This document shows positions 1-6,918 of a DNA stretch of 8,468 nucleotides, one piece after another (the first letter of the stretch is position 1; the number at the start of each line of letters is the position of its first letter). The DNA comes from Acidobacteriota bacterium. Lineage in GTDB: Bacteria > Acidobacteriota > Aminicenantia > UBA2199. Below the pieces are notes generated by a model. The model was not told where the DNA came from and made no database searches. It saw only the letters and a list, made by a program, of their open reading frames with translations. A program made the translations under genes and the position numbers. The DNA is taken from NCBI GenBank assembly GCA_021817755.1, contig JAKAGC010000134.1, forward strand, positions 1 to 8,468, read 5' to 3'.

Positions 1-1118
1 ATCTTTTCTTCGGAGAACATGGAGGCAAATTTATTGGGAATAACAAATATTTCTTTCTTTATATTAAAGGTAAAATAGATGCTCCTATTTACTGGGTCGC
101 AGAAGACCCTTCCACAATAGACGAACTTATTGACGCCCATATTCCCGTTCTCGATTTTAAAGATAAAAATTTCCATTCATATTTATATCGTGCCGCTTTT
201 TTCTATTTCGATAATATGACCTGGCAGCGCAGTTATCCCTGGCTTCGATTCTTTAAAGCCAAAATAATACATATGTCGCATGGAGTCGGGCTCAAGGTCA
301 CTGAAAAAATGCTTATTCCCAATGAATTCATGAACGCTCTTTCCCAGAATGAAAAAAAACGAATAGATAATAAAATCTTTAAAAATGATCTCCTCATTTC
401 AACTTCTCCATTCTATGCCCAGAATGTTTCCGCCCCTGCATACAGTACTCCCTTAGACCGTATTACATGTTCCGGTTATCCTAAAAATGATGTTTTTTAT
501 AGTGATATTGAAGGTGAATTACTCTTTAGTGATTTTACAGTCATCCAAAAAATCGATCAATTGAAATCCGATAATTATAAAGTAATTGTTTATGCACCCA
601 CTTTCCGGGATATGGATTCCCGGTTTCATCATGCCCCCGTGATCGATTATCCTCTTTTCGACCAATATCTCCGGCAAAATCGGATGGTTCTTGTAATTAA
701 GGGGCATACCACTCTTTCAGGTGTCAGGCATACCCATCATCCCGAACCCTTTTCCAATATAATGTTTTATAGGAATGATCGGGATGGTTACCCATTGCTT
801 AAACGTACTGATTTACTGATTACCGATTATTCATCCATATATATGGATTTCTTGCATTGCAAGCAGCCCGTCATATTTTTTACTTATGATTATGATGAGT
901 ATATTGCCAAACATAGAGATATCCAGTTTGATTACAATCAAATGACACCCGGCCCCAAAGCTCCGGATTATCATTCATTGATTCAATGGATTACCCGTTT
1001 TCTTGTAGATAAAGAAGATCAATTTGTAGATGCACGGCAAAAAATATCGGACCTCGCATACACATATCATGATGGGCTCTCATCCCAACGAATTTTTCAG
1101 AAGATTAAAGAAATGTAA
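1..1118 (+). CDS. TagB/TagF-family CDP-glycerol glycerophosphotransferase-like enzyme, 5' partial
   Basis: The reading frame is open from base 3, leaving 371 residues; the true start lies upstream of the window. Numbered from the first visible codon, the family marks of CDP-glycerol:glycerophosphate glycerophosphotransferases (Pfam Glyphos_transf) appear in order: SHGVGLK (92-98, place of the usual HGTPLK), GYPKND (158-163), YAPTFRD (197-203), IKGH (232-235), LITDYSSIYMDF (272-283) and YDYDEY (295-300). His93 and His235 fall where the two essential histidines of TagF lie. The early FGEHGGKFIGNN segment resembles the N-terminal start of TagB-like proteins, so probably only tens of residues are missing. 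No membrane segment is visible; such enzymes act at the inner face of the membrane. The next gene starts 16 bases after the stop, so they are co-transcribed. Family members transfer an alditol phosphate from a CDP-donor. Because the neighbours point to CDP-inositol, the donor here may be CDP-inositol rather than CDP-glycerol; that is inference. Confidence 0.88.
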   Translation, partial: LFFGEHGGKFIGNNKYFFLYIKGKIDAPIYWVAEDPSTIDELIDAHIPVLDFKDKNFHSYLYRAAFFYFDNMTWQRSYPWLRFFKAKIIHMSHGVGLKVTEKMLIPNEFMNALSQNEKKRIDNKIFKNDLLISTSPFYAQNVSAPAYSTPLDRITCSGYPKNDVFYSDIEGELLFSDFTVIQKIDQLKSDNYKVIVYAPTFRDMDSRFHHAPVIDYPLFDQYLRQNRMVLVIKGHTTLSGVRHTHHPEPFSNIMFYRNDRDGYPLLKRTDLLITDYSSIYMDFLHCKQPVIFFTYDYDEYIAKHRDIQFDYNQMTPGPKAPDYHSLIQWITRFLVDKEDQFVDARQKISDLAYTYHDGLSSQRIFQKIKEM

Positions 1119-1120
1119 AA

Positions 1121-1126
1121 AGGAGG
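1121..1126 (+). promoter_or_regulatory. Ribosome binding site that fixes a TTG start
   Basis: A perfect AGGAGG stands 8 bases before the TTG at 1135, just after the stop of the upstream gene. The only in-frame ATG upstream, at 1030, lies inside the preceding gene and would add 35 residues before the nucleotidyltransferase fold. The strong site together with the start of the conserved fold supports TTG initiation. Confidence 0.85.
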
Positions 1127-1134
1127 AAACACCA

Positions 1135-1854
1135 TTGAAAAGTTGTCTGATTATTGCAGCAGGAATGGGCACTCGGCTTTCCGGTGTCGGCGACTCCAAA
1201 CCTCTCATTACTCTCTTAGGAAAACCTCTGATTGTAAGAGTTATTGAAACTGTCCGTAAAGCAGGAATTACTCATTTCTGCGTTGTGACAGGTTTTAACC
1301 GGGAAAAAGTCGAATCTGCGTTGAATGTAGTTAAAGAGGAACTCCATATTACCGTGGATTTCGTCTTCAATCCCGAATGGGAAAAACAGAATGGGATTTC
1401 TGTTTTGAAAAGTAATGAAGTATTGCATGATTCATTTCTCCTCGTAATGACCGATCATATGTTTGATCCTCAAATCCTGGAAAAGATAAAAAGTACCCCA
1501 ATGGGTAATCACGCTGTTAAGTTGGCTATTGATACCCGGTTGGTAAACAATCCTTATGTAGATATCGATGATGTAACAAAAGTCTTGATGAATCCTGTAA
1601 ATAATAATATAATGGATATCGGTAAAACCATTACCCATTATAATGCATATGATACAGGTATTTTTCGTTGTACTCCAGCCTTATATGATGCCCTTGAAGA
1701 GAGCATCAAGAAAGGAGATTCCTCGCTTTCAGGTGGAATGAGAATGCTTTCCGCCCGTGGGCAGGCAGGTGTTATGGATATTGGTGATCTATTCTGGATC
1801 GATGTTGATAATGAAGAAATGCTTCGCAAAGCCGAAGTAATATTATCCAATTAG
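1135..1854 (+). CDS. Nucleotidyltransferase, probable CTP:inositol-1-phosphate cytidylyltransferase
   Basis: A 239-residue soluble protein with the Rossmann-like NTP transferase fold (NTP_transf_3 type). It opens with the nucleotide-binding loop AAGMGTRL (8-15), followed by Lys22-Pro23. NGISV (86-90) is next, then MTDHMF (105-110), whose Asp107 should bind metal. DIDDVTKV (143-150), DTGIF (173-177) and WIDVD (221-225) follow. The NG-S motif, the DH motif and the pattern around DTGIF match the IPCT domain of archaeal and Thermotoga CDP-inositol enzymes and also the LicC-type phosphocholine cytidylyltransferases. The next gene makes inositol-3-phosphate, exactly the IPCT substrate, so CDP-inositol synthesis is my preferred reading. 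No membrane CDP-alcohol transferase domain is fused, unlike bifunctional IPCT/DIPPS, so CDP-inositol would have to be used by another protein. A general automatic name would be phosphocholine cytidylyltransferase family or NTP transferase. The fold is certain; the substrate is moderately supported. Confidence 0.82.
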   Translation: MKSCLIIAAGMGTRLSGVGDSKPLITLLGKPLIVRVIETVRKAGITHFCVVTGFNREKVESALNVVKEELHITVDFVFNPEWEKQNGISVLKSNEVLHDSFLLVMTDHMFDPQILEKIKSTPMGNHAVKLAIDTRLVNNPYVDIDDVTKVLMNPVNNNIMDIGKTITHYNAYDTGIFRCTPALYDALEESIKKGDSSLSGGMRMLSARGQAGVMDIGDLFWIDVDNEEMLRKAEVILSN

Positions 1855-1969
1855 AAGAATAAATGATTAATGATTCCGATATATCGCATACGCAGAGTTT
1901 TTGGCAGGTTGGGCTCCATCCTGTGTTCTCTTGCGGAGTGTGTGATAATGAAAGAACAAGGAGGAAATT

Positions 1970-3307
1970 ATGAAAGAAATATTGCGCGGTAAAGATATCC
2001 GCCCCGCTAAAGGAAAATTAGGTGTTTTGATCCCCGGTATCGGTGCAGTTACAACCACTCTGTTGGCAGGTGTATTATCTGCCCGGAAAGGACTTGCACG
2101 TCCTCTCGGTTCTGTAACACAGATGGGAAAAATCCGGCTTGGAAAGCGTACGGAAAACCGGATGATTCCTGTTAAGGAGTTAGTACCTATTGCCGATTTG
2201 AATGATATCGTTTTCGGCGGTTGGGATATTTTTACCGATTCCGCTTACCAGGCAGCGATGAAAGCTCAGGTCCTGGATCCCCGGCATATCGACCCCGTAA
2301 AGGATGAATTAAGCAGTATTGTCCCTATGACTGCTGTTTTTGATAAGAATTATGTAAAAAAATTGGACGGGGAAAATGTAAAGAAAGGCAAGAATAAAAT
2401 GGACCTTGCCGAGCAATTGATGAAGGATATTGAAAATTTTAAAAAGCTTCACAACATCGACCGCGTTGTAATGTGTTGGGCCGGTTCTACAGAGGCTTAT
2501 CATCAATCCACTAAGATTCATTCCGATATCAAACAATTCGAAGAAGCCATGAAGAATAATGATCCTGCTGTTACTCCCAGCCAGGTTTATGCTTATGCTG
2601 CTTTAAAGATGAAGATTCCTTATATCAATGGTGCTCCTCATCTCACCACCGATTGTCCCGCTTTATTGGATCTTGCCAATGAAAATAATGTTCCTGTGTG
2701 TGGAAAGGATTTTAAAACAGGGCAAACCCTCATGAAAACCATTCTTGCTCCCGGGTTCCAGGCAAGGTTACTCGGTGTTTCCGGTTGGTTCTCTACCAAT
2801 ATCCTTGGAAACCGTGATGGTGAAGTCTTAGATGATCCCGAATCCTTCAAGTCCAAAGAAGTATCCAAACTCGGTGTTCTCGATACAATTTTGAAACCCG
2901 ATGTTTACCCTGAATTGTACAAGAATCTTTATCACAAAATCCGTATTAATTATTATCCTCCTCGTGGAGATAATAAAGAATCCTGGGATAATATCGATAT
3001 CTTTGGTTGGATGGATTATCCCATGCAGATTAAGATTAACTTCTTATGCCGTGATTCTATTCTTGCTGCTCCCGTCATGTTGGATTTGATTTTATTTACT
3101 GACCTTGCTCAGCGAGCCGGCATGCATGGTATCCAGGAATGGCTCTCATTTTATTTCAAGAGTCCTATGGTTAAAGAAGGGCTTTATCCTGAAAACGATT
3201 TATTTGTTCAGCGCGATAAAATGGAAAACACACTTCGTTATATGGCGAAGGAAGAGTTGATTCATCATACAGGTCTCGATTATTATTACGACGTAGAAGA
3301 AAAGTAA
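1970..3307 (+). CDS. Inositol-3-phosphate synthase (myo-inositol-1-phosphate synthase)
   Basis: A 445-residue cytosolic, NAD-dependent enzyme that isomerises D-glucose-6-phosphate to 1D-myo-inositol-3-phosphate, the first committed step to inositol compounds. The NAD-binding loop GIGAVTTT is at 23-30. GGWDIF (83-88) and CWAGSTEAY (159-167, in place of the usual W.ANTER) follow. The catalytic domain holds GKDFKTGQT (245-253), STNILGNRDG (275-284), FKSKEVSK (293-300) and YPMQIKINFLCRDS (350-363), including the lysines expected for catalysis. The length lies between the short archaeal/actinobacterial forms and the eukaryotic forms of more than 500 residues, and is close to the Bacteroides type. 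The start is the ATG preceded at 5 bases by AGGAGG (1959-1964). It lies 115 bases after the nucleotidyltransferase gene, a gap in which I see no convincing promoter. Its product would feed the upstream cytidylyltransferase, or phosphatidylinositol synthesis elsewhere in the genome. Confidence 0.95.
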   Translation: MKEILRGKDIRPAKGKLGVLIPGIGAVTTTLLAGVLSARKGLARPLGSVTQMGKIRLGKRTENRMIPVKELVPIADLNDIVFGGWDIFTDSAYQAAMKAQVLDPRHIDPVKDELSSIVPMTAVFDKNYVKKLDGENVKKGKNKMDLAEQLMKDIENFKKLHNIDRVVMCWAGSTEAYHQSTKIHSDIKQFEEAMKNNDPAVTPSQVYAYAALKMKIPYINGAPHLTTDCPALLDLANENNVPVCGKDFKTGQTLMKTILAPGFQARLLGVSGWFSTNILGNRDGEVLDDPESFKSKEVSKLGVLDTILKPDVYPELYKNLYHKIRINYYPPRGDNKESWDNIDIFGWMDYPMQIKINFLCRDSILAAPVMLDLILFTDLAQRAGMHGIQEWLSFYFKSPMVKEGLYPENDLFVQRDKMENTLRYMAKEELIHHTGLDYYYDVEEK

Positions 3308-3315
3308 TCGAATAA

Positions 3316-3336
3316 AGATATCCTCATAGGATATCT
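3316..3336 (+). repeat. Perfect 9-bp hairpin between inositol-3-phosphate synthase and glf
   Basis: AGATATCCT and AGGATATCT form a perfect inverted repeat around a CAT loop, 8 bases after the synthase stop and 16 bases before the glf start. On the + strand it is followed by A-rich, not T-rich, sequence, so it is not a canonical intrinsic terminator for these genes. It could be an mRNA-stabilising or processing hairpin, a weak attenuator, or a protein-binding palindrome. Confidence 0.6.
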
Positions 3337-3352
3337 AAAATAAAAGGTGTGA

Positions 3353-4459
3353 ATGAAATTTCATTACCTAATTGTTGGAGCAGGACTTGCCGGTTGTACA
3401 TTGGCTGAACGTCTCGCCAATGAGTCGGACCGGAAAGTCCTGCTGGTGGAAAAAAGGGATCATATCGGAGGGCATTGTACCGACAGGTATAATGATGATG
3501 GAATACTTGTACAAATATATGGTCCCCATATATTCCATACTCGAATTCAGACAGTATGGGAGTATTTAAACCGTTTCACTTCTTTTAATTCCTATGTTCA
3601 TCGTGTTTTATCCGCTGTTAGAGAAGGTTTGAACGTATATTTCCCATTAAATCTTGAAACCATGGAGAAGATTACAGGGAAGAGTTTTTCTCCTGAATCG
3701 TTAAATGCTTATTTTGAAGAGAAGCGCGTAAAGATTGATGAGAAGGATATAAAGAATTCCAGGGATGTTGTAATTTCGCAAGTAGGGGAGGAGTTATACG
3801 AGCTCTTCATAAAGAATTACAGTAAGAAGCAGTGGGGGTTGTATCCGGAGGAATTGGATCCCCAGGTTTTACGGCGTATACCCGTTCGGTATAACCGGGA
3901 TACCCGTTATTTTGATGATCCCTGGCAGGGAATACCTTCTCATGGTTATTTTAGAATATTTGAAAATATGGTTAAGCATAAAAATATTCACATTCTTTTG
4001 CAAACCGATTATAAAGACATCATTTCTCAAGTAACTTTTGATAAGCTAATATATACCGGTCCTATCGATTATTTTTTCGATTATGTATATGGGCGGTTAC
4101 CTTATCGTACCATGGTATTTAATTTTCAAACCCTTGATATGGAGTATTTTCAGGAAGCAGCTGTCGTTAATTATCCCAATTTTAATAATTACACTCGGAT
4201 AACCGAGTTCAAGCATTTTTATTTGCAGCAGCATCCTCGGACCACCATTTGTTATGAATATTCAACTGGAGAAGGTGAGCCCTATTATCCCATACCCACT
4301 TCAGAGAGCCGTATTATTTACGAAAAATACAAAGCTCAGGCTGCAAAGTTAAAGAATACCTATTTTGTAGGTAGGTTAGCAGAGTACCGGTACATTAATA
4401 TGGACCAGGCAGTAAACAGTGCATTGGAATTATTCCACAAATTGCACAGTCTTTCATAA
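3353..4459 (+). CDS. glf: UDP-galactopyranose mutase
   Basis: A 368-residue FAD-dependent enzyme that interconverts UDP-galactopyranose and UDP-galactofuranose, supplying galactofuranose for surface glycans. The FAD-binding motif GAGLAG is at 9-14, followed by the acidic strand end VEKRDHIGG (32-40) and the family motif YGPHIFHT (56-63). FPLN (97-100), NYSKKQWG (155-162) and RRIPVRYN (174-181) follow. TGPID (225-229), TRITEFK (261-267) with its conserved arginine, and GRLAEYRYINMD (330-341) close the FAD and substrate sites. The length is typical of bacterial Glf (about 370-390). The start ATG has only a modest ribosome site (AAGGTG). It lies 45 bases after the inositol-3-phosphate synthase stop with a hairpin in between, probably in the same transcript. 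Its presence suggests that the cassette builds a galactofuranose-containing polymer or lipid-linked glycan. Confidence 0.95.
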   Translation: MKFHYLIVGAGLAGCTLAERLANESDRKVLLVEKRDHIGGHCTDRYNDDGILVQIYGPHIFHTRIQTVWEYLNRFTSFNSYVHRVLSAVREGLNVYFPLNLETMEKITGKSFSPESLNAYFEEKRVKIDEKDIKNSRDVVISQVGEELYELFIKNYSKKQWGLYPEELDPQVLRRIPVRYNRDTRYFDDPWQGIPSHGYFRIFENMVKHKNIHILLQTDYKDIISQVTFDKLIYTGPIDYFFDYVYGRLPYRTMVFNFQTLDMEYFQEAAVVNYPNFNNYTRITEFKHFYLQQHPRTTICYEYSTGEGEPYYPIPTSESRIIYEKYKAQAAKLKNTYFVGRLAEYRYINMDQAVNSALELFHKLHSLS

Positions 4460-4474
4460 AATCCAAAATTATTC

Positions 4475-4503
4475 TTGAAATAAAACTCTGCTGTTGTTAA
4501 AAT
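4475..4503 (+). promoter_or_regulatory. Sigma70-type promoter for the DUF2157-DUF4401-GDYXXLXY operon
   Basis: TTGAAA (4475-4480) and TAAAAT (4498-4503) are separated by exactly 17 bases. Each matches consensus at five of six positions, and a TGT directly before the -10 box makes it an extended -10 element. Transcription should begin near 4510, giving a leader of about 160 nt. The promoter begins 15 bases after the glf stop and marks the boundary between the surface-polymer genes and the membrane-protein operon. Confidence 0.7.
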
Positions 4504-4607
4504 AGGGTCACAACTTAACTCTTATAAACAATGGTGTTTCATAATTGCATTTAAAAATTATAAATAACCACTCTCAGAGTATTGTATATTAAAAGTTTTG
4601 GTGGGGT

Positions 4608-4639
4608 CCAGGGGCCGGTTTTTCAAAACCAGCCCCTGG
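4608..4639 (+). repeat. GC-rich 15-bp hairpin in the leader upstream of the DUF2157 gene
   Basis: Arms 4608-4622 and 4625-4639 pair over 15 positions with one C-A mismatch; they begin and end in CCAGGGGC and GCCCCTGG. It stands out as a GC-rich block in AT-rich surroundings. No T-run follows on either strand, so it is unlikely to be a standard terminator. It ends 22 bases before the ribosome binding site. It may be a leader structure or one copy of a dispersed palindromic repeat; this window holds only this copy. Confidence 0.7.
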
Positions 4640-4661
4640 TCGTTAAGAAAAAGTCAGCAAT

Positions 4662-4666
4662 GGAGG
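4662..4666 (+). promoter_or_regulatory. Ribosome binding site that fixes the DUF2157 start
   Basis: GGAGG sits 6 bases before the ATG at 4673. The frame is open further upstream to a TTG at 4598, but that extension would translate the GC-rich hairpin and lacks a ribosome site, so the ATG at 4673 is preferred. Confidence 0.8.
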
Positions 4667-4672
4667 TTTTGT

Positions 4673-5728
4673 ATGGCCGATCAAAAAGCAGAAAGTAACC
4701 AGAAAGGTAAAACAAGAGATGAAATATTAAAATCCCCCATGAAGTCCTCTTTAATTGAATCATTATATGACGCGCAAGTCATTGATGCTCATGTAAGGGA
4801 TGAAGCAATATCATATGTACAGCCCTCTTTGAATTGGCGTTATTGGATTGACAAATTTCTTTTATTTTTAGGCGCTGCACTTGTATTGGCAGGTATAATA
4901 TTCTTTTTTGCTTTTAATTGGGAGAAGATGGCCCGTTCTGTAAAATTTGGAATTATAGAAGCTGGAATTATTGCGTGTATAGCTGCTGTATTTATAATTG
5001 GCAGGCAGACTTTAACCGGGAAAGTATTTTTGTTTTGTGCATCTGTACTAATCGGAGTATTTCTTGCTGTATTTGGTCAGATTTACCAGACCGGTGCCGA
5101 TTCATATGAAATGTTTTTAGCTTGGGCTTTACTTATTTTCGGTTGGGTTGTCATCTCCAAATTTGCGCCTTTGTGGTTATTCTGGCTCGCCATAGTGAAC
5201 ATCTGTATCGGTTTATATTGGAATCAAATATTGATTCCCGGTTTGAAAGCATACGATGATGTTATGTGGCTTGTGCTTTCCTTAATCGATATCATTGCTC
5301 TCGTATTATATTTTCTTGGAAGGTATCGAGATATTGAGTGGTTGAAAACCGATTGGTATTACAGGCTGATATACGGGTTTATTTTGTATTATCTTAGTGC
5401 AGGAGCCATTCAATATATTGTAAATGAGCTTCATTCTTCTGTATTTCTTTTACTCATGTTTGTTGTTTTTGGCTTAATCAGTGTATGGTTTTTCCGGTTT
5501 AAAGTTCCCGATATTGTCGCGTTAACCCTAGCTGGATTTTCTTTTTGTGTCATACTTTTAACGCAGATAGGGTATTATTTTTTTAAAGGGAATCATGCCC
5601 AGTGGATAGAATCCCTGCTCGCATTTTTATTTGGCCTTGTTGTGATCGCTGTATGTTCTCTTGTCATTTATGTGCTTCTCAAGATATCCAGGAGCATTGA
5701 AAAAGAGAGTAGCCGGAGGGAAGCATGA
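4673..5728 (+). CDS. DUF2157 domain multi-pass membrane protein
   Basis: A 351-residue integral membrane protein of unknown function. The hydrophilic N-terminal part (about 1-58) contains ESLYDAQVIDAHVRDEAISY, the short helical lead-in typical of DUF2157 proteins. Roughly nine or ten hydrophobic segments follow between residue 60 and 343, starting with FLLFLGAALVLAGIIFFFAF (62-81). The most recognisable family motif is FGQIYQTGADSYEMFLAWALL near 134-154. The C-terminus is a short charged tail rich in Arg and Glu. Its stop overlaps the start of the next gene by ATGA, implying translational coupling. A good promoter lies about 170 bases upstream. The family normally travels with DUF4401 and GDYXXLXY proteins, as here, suggesting that the three act together in the membrane. 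No enzymatic residues can be pointed to. Confidence 0.85.
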   Translation: MADQKAESNQKGKTRDEILKSPMKSSLIESLYDAQVIDAHVRDEAISYVQPSLNWRYWIDKFLLFLGAALVLAGIIFFFAFNWEKMARSVKFGIIEAGIIACIAAVFIIGRQTLTGKVFLFCASVLIGVFLAVFGQIYQTGADSYEMFLAWALLIFGWVVISKFAPLWLFWLAIVNICIGLYWNQILIPGLKAYDDVMWLVLSLIDIIALVLYFLGRYRDIEWLKTDWYYRLIYGFILYYLSAGAIQYIVNELHSSVFLLLMFVVFGLISVWFFRFKVPDIVALTLAGFSFCVILLTQIGYYFFKGNHAQWIESLLAFLFGLVVIAVCSLVIYVLLKISRSIEKESSRREA

Positions 5729-6906
5729 AATTTGAAAATTTAAAATCTGTTTTTCATTCCATTTATCCTGTGTATCCCATTAAAGAGGTTCTTGAGTATT
5801 TACGAGGGGAAGGTTCTATCGATGCTAATGGAGAGGAAAAAGTAATTGATTTTTTTCAAACCAATCCTCAAGTCATTTCCAAAATGTCTTTTCCCTGGTA
5901 CATTAATTTAATTGTTGTAATTGGCGCATGGGTAGCCGCCGGATTTTTTATCAGTGCGCTTTCAATTGCCCGTTTTATTGTTTGGGATTCTTCTGAATCC
6001 ATGCTTCCCTGGGGTGGGGTGTTAATTATAGCTGCTGTTCTCCTTTATTATTATTTATCTCGTAAGCAGAAAGCTCGAAAAGAAGCCTATGGAATTCAGC
6101 AGGTTTTTCTTTCACAGATTGCCCTTGTTTTCAGTGTAGCCGGTCATTTTCTTGTTTTATTCGGAGTTGCAAGGCCTTATCATAGTATAACCAGTTCTGT
6201 TTTTGTGGTGTTTCTTACTTCCGGAGTTTTGTGTATCCTCTTATATCCTCTTGTACGAAATTTCCTTCATCGTTTTTTATCCTGTTTATTATTTGGTGTC
6301 ATGGCGTTTACATGGATACTTGAGCACAAGTACACCCATCATTGGCTTCATCTTCTTATTTTGGTTTACCTCTCAGTGCTTTTTATAACCCTTGGGTATT
6401 TTTCTCCCTGGAAACCACGAAAAAAAGATGTTCAACCCATTACATATGCAGTAATTTTAACGTTGCTCGTATTGCTTCTTGTCGTCCAGTTTCCCGAAGC
6501 TGTTATTCAAACCCCTTGGTATCCATCCAATATTATTATGGCTCTCGTTTTAATATCATTAAGTCTTCGAATTGCCCGGGAAAATCATATAAAGCTCTCA
6601 TTAAAAGGTCCTGTGATTGTTGGATTGCTTGGGGTTCTGTGTTTGATCGTATTATCCACTCCCGGACTCATCGCATCTGTTATATTATCTGTATTTGCTT
6701 TTCATGAGCGTAATAATATCTTGAAAGCAGCCGGGTTGTTATTTTTCATTCTATTTGTATATATGTTTTATTATAATATGAATATTACGCTCGATGTCAA
6801 ATCAGGGATTATGGCTGGAACCGGTTTAGTGCTCATCGGGTTCAGGCAATACTTGAAACGGTGTTCTTTTGAAGTGGAAGACACAGCTCCACATATAGAA
6901 CAGTAG
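5725..6906 (+). CDS. DUF4401 domain multi-pass membrane protein
   Basis: A 393-residue integral membrane protein of unknown function. A soluble N-terminal stretch (1-56) leads into FPWYINLIVVIGAWVAAGFF (56-75), the characteristic first segment of DUF4401 proteins. About ten further hydrophobic segments run to residue 375. The C-terminal part, HERNNILKAAGLLFFILF (327-344) followed by YYNMN, DVKSG and the IGFRQYL helix end, matches the conserved end of the family, where a YY pair and a KS motif precede the last helix. The start overlaps the upstream stop by four bases, with GGAGGG five bases before the ATG. The third operon gene begins 12 bases downstream. Identification rests on these motifs and on the fixed gene order rather than on any known activity. 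Confidence 0.82.
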   Translation: MKFENLKSVFHSIYPVYPIKEVLEYLRGEGSIDANGEEKVIDFFQTNPQVISKMSFPWYINLIVVIGAWVAAGFFISALSIARFIVWDSSESMLPWGGVLIIAAVLLYYYLSRKQKARKEAYGIQQVFLSQIALVFSVAGHFLVLFGVARPYHSITSSVFVVFLTSGVLCILLYPLVRNFLHRFLSCLLFGVMAFTWILEHKYTHHWLHLLILVYLSVLFITLGYFSPWKPRKKDVQPITYAVILTLLVLLLVVQFPEAVIQTPWYPSNIIMALVLISLSLRIARENHIKLSLKGPVIVGLLGVLCLIVLSTPGLIASVILSVFAFHERNNILKAAGLLFFILFVYMFYYNMNITLDVKSGIMAGTGLVLIGFRQYLKRCSFEVEDTAPHIEQ

Positions 6907-6918
6907 AGGAGAGCAATT

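Noticed and set aside
352..359. Run of eight A residues in the TagF-like gene, considered as a phase-variation or frameshift site
   Set aside because: The run sits in ordinary EKKR codons in AT-rich DNA, is short for phase variation, and does not match the X-XXY-YYZ slippery pattern in this frame.
1877..1886. 10-bp palindrome CGATATATCG in the gap before inositol-3-phosphate synthase
   Set aside because: A perfect 10-bp palindrome is expected about once per kilobase by chance and nothing around it supports an operator.
1863..1973. 36-codon open frame whose stop overlaps the inositol-3-phosphate synthase start
   Set aside because: It has no convincing ribosome binding site and no recognisable sequence features; a frame this short can easily occur by chance. 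The overlap alone is not enough to call a gene.
4598..4672. N-terminal extension of the DUF2157 protein from a TTG at 4598
   Set aside because: It would translate the palindromic hairpin and has no ribosome site, while the ATG at 4673 has GGAGG at good spacing.
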